Below are positions 59,834 to 64,000 of a stretch of 64,000 bases of DNA, piece by piece. The position numbers were made by a program, and so were the translations under genes. The stretch is from Fluviicola sp. (GTDB lineage Bacteria > Bacteroidota > Bacteroidia > Flavobacteriales_D > Crocinitomicaceae): positions 841,315 through 905,314 of the forward strand of contig NZ_JBCNJT010000001.1 in the NCBI RefSeq assembly GCF_039596395.1, written 5' to 3'. Each line of letters opens with the position of its first letter. Position 1 is the stretch's first letter. A model generated the notes under the pieces. The model searched no databases. It was given only the letters and a program-made list of their open reading frames with translations, and was not told the DNA's origin.

Positions 59834-60814
59834 ATGAAACGTTTGACGAAGCTCTTTAAATCTATATTTCCGGCACTTTTGTGCCTGTTTTTTGTATTGC
59901 CTTCACATGCGTCCCATACAGCTCCAAAAACTCCGGATTACATCATTATCGATTCCTGGGTTAGCGGTTTTATAGCCGGATTGGTCAAGAACAAGGAGAA
60001 AAGATGGAAAGCTGCCTGGAAACGGGCGAACCTGAGTGCAAGAAACGATGCGCGTATCTGGGGAGGGTTATTTGTTTCGGATACCAATTCCACCTCCGGA
60101 AAGCGCTTTTTGGAAGTAGGTTCCCGGTTTACTTACCAGGGGCCACAAACGGGCATCGGATTTTTTATGGCACATTTCTACAATACGGTGTTGTGTAAAG
60201 TCAATACGGTCTCTTATCCGAATGGAAGTACCTTGTTGAACATGAACGTGGCATGGACAGGTATTTGTTTCGGGAATTACATCCTGGCTAAAAAGAACAG
60301 TGCTCCCAATCCCGATAACCGCATTTTCCAGCATGAGTACGGACATTATCTTCAAAGTCGACGCATGGGATTTGCTTACCTGGTGCGCGTGGGGCTTCCG
60401 GCAATCATGAGTACCGGTGTGCACGATGAACACCCGGTAGAAGTGGATTGCAATCGCGAAGGATTTTTGTATTTCAACAGGATCAACCCGAATTTTCAAA
60501 ACGATGCGGGATATGCGGACAGAAAAGGATGGGATTTTTTATACAACCCTTTTCCGGATACCATCGGTATTAAAACGACGGTCGGGAGAAATACTTTTCG
60601 CTACATCGATTACCGGGATTCAATTGGCAGGGCACAGGTGGAATCACTGAAAGTCAAGGCTAAGTGGTTTGATTATGCAGGATGGATTGCTTTTCCTGTC
60701 CCGGCTATCATCGGAGTTTGCAATGCAGTTAAATACAACCGGGAACAAGGCGAAGGATCCGGCTCAGGACCTTTGATCATTATTGAAGGGCCCGAAGAAA
60801 AGAAAGTAAACTGA
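59834..60814 (+). CDS. Secreted protein with HExGH zinc-peptidase-like motif
   Basis: 326 residues. Signal peptide (about 1-26, LPSHAS). FQHEYGHYLQSRRMGFAYLV (about 164-183) holds HEYGH, the HExxH zinc motif. It is followed by GLPAIMSTGVHDEHPVEVDC with further His and Glu residues that could complete the site. A similar HEYGH-LQS-G block is known to me from the C-termini of some RHS and surface proteins (recalled). It is a possible extracellular protease. Its single domain and lack of a sorting tail leave the location open. Confidence 0.68.
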   Translation: MKRLTKLFKSIFPALLCLFFVLPSHASHTAPKTPDYIIIDSWVSGFIAGLVKNKEKRWKAAWKRANLSARNDARIWGGLFVSDTNSTSGKRFLEVGSRFTYQGPQTGIGFFMAHFYNTVLCKVNTVSYPNGSTLLNMNVAWTGICFGNYILAKKNSAPNPDNRIFQHEYGHYLQSRRMGFAYLVRVGLPAIMSTGVHDEHPVEVDCNREGFLYFNRINPNFQNDAGYADRKGWDFLYNPFPDTIGIKTTVGRNTFRYIDYRDSIGRAQVESLKVKAKWFDYAGWIAFPVPAIIGVCNAVKYNREQGEGSGSGPLIIIEGPEEKKVN

Positions 60815-61582
60815 TCAGATCTTTCCGGTGAGGTCGTAAGCCACGTAGCCGAACATTTCCTTCAATAATCCGTGCCAGTCATTCATGGTGCTTACATCCG
60901 GTATTATCAGCTCGTCAAAGGTATAGGAACGCTTCGGACCGGTGTACAAATCCGTTGAATAGGTGTCACATTTCACTCCGGCTTTCACGAAACAAGCTCT
61001 TGCACGGCGCATGTGCTTCCCGGAAGTTACCAATAGCACGGATGTTGAATTCGGGAACAAACGGTCAAGTATTTTCTTCGATTCAACAGCATTTTCATAC
61101 GTGTTTTTGGATTTGGTTTCCGTAATAATTACATGTTCCGGAATTCCCCATTTAACAAGAGTTTCTTTCAATTGTGAGGCTTCATGAAGCCCCTTATCGA
61201 TGATGTAACCGTGATCGCCGGTAATCAGGATGCGATCAATTTTTCCGGACTTGTACAATGAAATGGTTTGCCAGATCCGGTCGATTCCCCTTCTTGCGCT
61301 CAACACCTTCAGATCGTTGTTGTATTCAGCCATCCCGGTCAATACAACTGCAACGTCGTAATGTTTGATTTCGGAAGGTGGCGTACCGAAAACTTCCCAT
61401 TGCCGGCAGAATTCCTTAAAAACAAAGGTGTTGCTGAAAAACAGGGCAATAAAGATTGCTGCATATTTTCCTCTTTTAGCCCGGATGCTCTTTTTGGAGA
61501 AGAATGCAAAATAAAGGGCGATCAGCAACCAGGTAAAAGGGCTGATGGTAAAAAGCAATATTTTCGAGAGAATAAAAAACAT
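60815..61582 (-). CDS. YdcF/SanA-family (DUF218) membrane protein
   Basis: 255 residues. Two N-terminal helices (about 1-25 and 38-55) and then the DUF218 domain: YDVAVVLTGMAEYN, ILITGDHGYIIDKGLHEASQ, ITETKSKNTYENAVESKKIL and LLVTSGKHMRRARACFVKAG. Relatives SanA/ElyC affect envelope permeability and peptidoglycan or undecaprenyl metabolism. It is convergent with the HExGH protein, adjacent stop to stop. Confidence 0.85.
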   Translation of the reverse strand: MFFILSKILLFTISPFTWLLIALYFAFFSKKSIRAKRGKYAAIFIALFFSNTFVFKEFCRQWEVFGTPPSEIKHYDVAVVLTGMAEYNNDLKVLSARRGIDRIWQTISLYKSGKIDRILITGDHGYIIDKGLHEASQLKETLVKWGIPEHVIITETKSKNTYENAVESKKILDRLFPNSTSVLLVTSGKHMRRARACFVKAGVKCDTYSTDLYTGPKRSYTFDELIIPDVSTMNDWHGLLKEMFGYVAYDLTGKI

Positions 61583-61600
61583 CTTTTGACGATCAAAAGT

Positions 61601-61632
61601 AAAAAAAAAGCCCCGACATTTATCGTCGGGGC
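61601..61632 (-). terminator. Strong terminator of the gene at 61654
   Basis: GCCCCGAC (61610-61617), ATTTATC loop, GTCGGGGC (61625-61632). On the minus strand it is followed by nine T (61601-61609). Confidence 0.92.
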
Positions 61633-61653
61633 TTTCCTAAAAAAGTGAATTTA

Positions 61654-63606
61654 TTATCTTACAAGGTGAACAAAAGTTTGTCCTTCGACTACTTTCTCGC
61701 CTTTTACACTTGAGATTTTGTAAGTAACGAAATATACTCCGTCAGCCGGAACAACTCCGTCAATTTTTCCATCCCATTTCGGATTCATACCTGATCCCTG
61801 GAATACGGTATTTCCCCAACGGTTTACAACACTGAATTCAATGTTTGAATAGTTGGTAACTACGAATTCAAAGAAATCATTGTCTCCGTCACCATTCGGT
61901 GTAAAGATGTTCGGAATGTCGAATACAGGCTCAGGGAACAAACAAGATCCGTCGTTTTGAACTGCTGTAGGATCATAGTTGATTGCCAACGGGTCTGTAC
62001 ATCCACATGTTTGTGCGGAAACTGTCACATAAGCTGTATCAGAACAGTTTGCATCGTCATAAGCAACCAACATAATTACTGCATTACCGGAATAAGTGTG
62101 GTTTTGAGTATTTGCGTTGTTTACGTTGATAACCGTTCCGTCACCAAAATCCCACAGGTAATGTGTTGAATTCTGACTATTGTTTTCAAATGCAACGTTG
62201 AATGGTGTACAACCAGCCAACGGATCTGCATCGATAATGGCTACAGGAGCATTTTTAATGCTGATCTGAACGCTGTCCATATCCGAACAAACATCATCCG
62301 TTACCATGAAGTAGTACCATCCCGGAGAACGGTTTGTCCAAACAGTTGAGTTGATGAATGAAGGATTCGTTGCTCCCGGTCCATGCCAGTTGTACATAGG
62401 CTGGTTGTTTACAGCAGTAAGTCCTGAAACATAAGCTACAACAGCTCCGTCAGTCAAACATGAACTGGCATCATAAGCAACCAGTGAATCGATATTCAGG
62501 ATTTTATTGACCACGAGGGTGACGCTATCCTGCCTGTTGAATCCACAACCGTCTGTAATGGTAACGTGATAAGTAATCGAATCATGTTCAGCACCACCTG
62601 TAGGTAAAGCCTGCGGATTGCTGGTACTTGAAAGATCTGTCCAGTTAACAGAATATGGAGGAATTGATCCTGAAATGTTTGTTACCTGAACGGAAGGATT
62701 TGTTGTAGGACAGTAAGAATAAGCGTAATCCTGCAAGTTGTATGTTAAGTTATCATCATACGAGTGAATAGTCACCGGTGAAGATGTACACTGTAACACG
62801 CCGGATGAATCGTATACTGCAATTGTGAATGTTGAATCCGTACCTGCAGGTCCTGCAATGATATCATTGGAATCTCCTGTTAAACCGTTGCTCCAAAGCA
62901 ATGTAAGGGCTGCAGAACAGTTTCCTCCCATCGCGTTAATAACGATGTTATCCAATCCCCAGTTGTCATACCCGTTTCCGGATGTGTTTTGCTGGTACCA
63001 TCTGAAAGCTGTGTTGGTAGTATTCGCTGCTGCAGGAATAGGAACCGTGTATGCTCCCCAAACTGACATAGATGTTGTACCTGTTGCATAGGGAGTCATA
63101 GTTGTAGGGATACTTGTTAAAACAGTTCCGTCCCATGTCCAGTAAGCCATAGTTATCCATGTAGCTCCGCCGTCAGTACTATACTGCAAAGCAACACCCT
63201 CATTCCACTGGTCAAGCTGCTCACATGGAGAAGAGATTGTATTCGCATAAATCATTTCGAAGTTTACATAACCACCCGGACAGTGAATATCGAAACCAGC
63301 CGTTGTAATACCCGGAGTCACACCCGATGAAGAGGTAGATGCCCAGTAGAACGGAGTTCCGTCAGGCGAAGCCGGAGCACATGAAGGTGTAAATCCAAGA
63401 CCTCCCACTGTTGACCAACCCGAAGGAATGGAACTTGTGTTGAAGTCGAAAGATTGGTTGGAGTTCAAAATGGATGCCAGTACGTCTACAGTTACAGGAG
63501 TACCCGGACAAACCGTTGTATCCAATGGTGAAACGGAAACGTAGCACTGACCGAATAATTGGCTTGAAGTGGCCAAAACACCGAAGAATAGTAATAATTT
63601 TTTCAT
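61654..63606 (-). CDS. Secreted adhesin-like protein with PKD domain and T9SS type B sorting domain
   Basis: 650 residues. Signal peptide (about 1-19, SSQLFGQ). An N-terminal lectin-like beta domain (about 70-230, PGGYVNFEMIYAN, DNWGLDNIVINAMGG) is followed by SprB-like or Ig-like strands (about 270-440) and a PKD repeat (about 460-530, VAFENNSQNSTHYLWDFGDG). The CHU_C/type B sorting domain closes it: PNIFTPNGDGDNDFFEFVV, then FSVVNRWGNTVFQG and VPADGVYFVTYKI. It should be exported by T9SS and fixed on the surface. It shares an 8-bp spacer with the next gene. Confidence 0.9.
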   Translation of the reverse strand: MKKLLLFFGVLATSSQLFGQCYVSVSPLDTTVCPGTPVTVDVLASILNSNQSFDFNTSSIPSGWSTVGGLGFTPSCAPASPDGTPFYWASTSSSGVTPGITTAGFDIHCPGGYVNFEMIYANTISSPCEQLDQWNEGVALQYSTDGGATWITMAYWTWDGTVLTSIPTTMTPYATGTTSMSVWGAYTVPIPAAANTTNTAFRWYQQNTSGNGYDNWGLDNIVINAMGGNCSAALTLLWSNGLTGDSNDIIAGPAGTDSTFTIAVYDSSGVLQCTSSPVTIHSYDDNLTYNLQDYAYSYCPTTNPSVQVTNISGSIPPYSVNWTDLSSTSNPQALPTGGAEHDSITYHVTITDGCGFNRQDSVTLVVNKILNIDSLVAYDASSCLTDGAVVAYVSGLTAVNNQPMYNWHGPGATNPSFINSTVWTNRSPGWYYFMVTDDVCSDMDSVQISIKNAPVAIIDADPLAGCTPFNVAFENNSQNSTHYLWDFGDGTVINVNNANTQNHTYSGNAVIMLVAYDDANCSDTAYVTVSAQTCGCTDPLAINYDPTAVQNDGSCLFPEPVFDIPNIFTPNGDGDNDFFEFVVTNYSNIEFSVVNRWGNTVFQGSGMNPKWDGKIDGVVPADGVYFVTYKISSVKGEKVVEGQTFVHLVR

Positions 63607-63613
63607 AACTAAC

Positions 63614-64000
63614 TTATTTAATGATTAGGTTTTCCGTACTGATGTATAGAGGATTCCAACCATTTTTCTGATTGTGGTTGATCAAAAGTTCAGACAACGG
63701 AGAACGCCCGTTTGAAGGATTTCCTTCGATGGACGAATGTGCCGGAATAGTCAACGTTTTATAGTATTCACGGCTGCTGCAACCATTACAGCCCATATTG
63801 TAATGTACTGCCAAAGAATAAGCAACTGTTAAGTCTTTATCTGTTGTGTTTTCCAATTTAACGATAACATATTCCACATCTAAAGGCCCGCCTTCAGCTG
63901 TGTGGATTTCTTTTTTGGAAAAGAATTTGATTCCCTGTACTTCCTGGAAAAGGTTCCATTCATTTTTAATAGTAGTTACCGGTATCTTGCTTTGGGAAAA
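63614..64000 (-). CDS. Secreted protein of unknown function, runs off right edge
   Basis: The frame stays open from the stop at 63614 to the window edge (128 codons visible), so the GTG at 63877 is an internal codon and not the start. The visible N-terminal part reads FSQSKIPVTTIKNEWNLFQE; the FSQ-S could be a signal-peptide cleavage site, with the start just outside. NNCG-like CNGCSSREYYKTLTIPAHS and LNTSTENLIIK-like strands follow. It probably precedes and is co-transcribed with the gene at 61654. Family not recognised. Confidence 0.7.
   Translation of the reverse strand, partial: FSQSKIPVTTIKNEWNLFQEVQGIKFFSKKEIHTAEGGPLDVEYVIVKLENTTDKDLTVAYSLAVHYNMGCNGCSSREYYKTLTIPAHSSIEGNPSNGRSPLSELLINHNQKNGWNPLYISTENLIIK

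Overview
This window looks like chromosomal DNA of a Gram-negative member of the Bacteroidota, most likely order Flavobacteriales. A Crocinitomicaceae/Fluviicola-like origin is a guess from overall look, not tested. The evidence is: Bacteroidota-type promoters (TTG, 17-20 bp, TAnnTTTG) before many genes; secreted proteins with type IX secretion (T9SS) sorting domains; gldI and porD; FKBP and TPR lipoproteins; and the gene order bamD-rpoZ-coaBC-porD-recN. No insertion sequence, integrase, CRISPR array or rRNA gene was seen.

Layout. 1-6000: the start of a large adhesin-like T9SS protein, a LytS-type sensor kinase with its LytTR regulator, and a secreted DUF4412-like protein. 6100-10200: an epimerase-like protein, haem A synthase, a CAU-anticodon tRNA and an AT-rich orphan. 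11100-12600: a short arsenic operon (arsR, a Cys-tailed DUF6428 protein, a 41-residue membrane peptide, arsC) behind a perfect 30-bp palindromic operator; no efflux pump follows. 12700-17200: an epoxide-hydrolase-like enzyme, a Crp-type regulator with an SDR enzyme, and a BlaR1-TonB/BlaI pair.

17300-21150: the most unusual block. A Nudix/winged-helix NrtR-like regulator sits behind a promoter flanked and overlapped by two identical-pattern operators. It is followed on the same strand by an RNA 2'-phosphotransferase (KptA), a 2-oxoglutarate/Fe(II) oxygenase, a calcineurin-type phosphatase, a nucleoside-deoxyribosyltransferase-like protein and a macro-domain protein. All but the oxygenase have known or likely links to NAD, ADP-ribose or RNA-end chemistry. 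A 12.9-copy 8-bp tandem repeat and a nested hairpin separate the sub-operons.

21200-28200: a second Crp regulator with an SRPBCC protein, a secreted T9SS protein, a GH108-type lysozyme, a tandem pair of paralogous membrane proteins, and lipoproteins. 28280-32560: a complete dlt-like operon in the order dltC-dltD-dltX-dltB-dltA, in an organism with no teichoic acid. DltX is a 51-residue peptide ending in FIYQQF. DltB has Asn where the MBOAT family has its invariant active-site His.

32600-57500: mostly housekeeping. It holds DUF4290, murA (active-site Cys replaced by Asp), a thioredoxin, msrB, prmC, an RluA-type synthase, ligA, dapA, nrnA-gldI-FKBP, an M23 peptidase, bamD-rpoZ-coaBC-porD-recN, a metallo-beta-lactamase-fold enzyme and fabI. 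57500-64000: outer-membrane-type proteins, lipoproteins, a YdcF-family protein, a 650-residue PKD/T9SS type B protein, and a gene cut by the right edge.

Spacers repeatedly carry low-complexity or palindromic repeats (ATTCGTAATT-like, TTGAACTCTTT-like, GGGGCG palindromes, GGGACGYCC hairpins) that appear to be genome-wide families.
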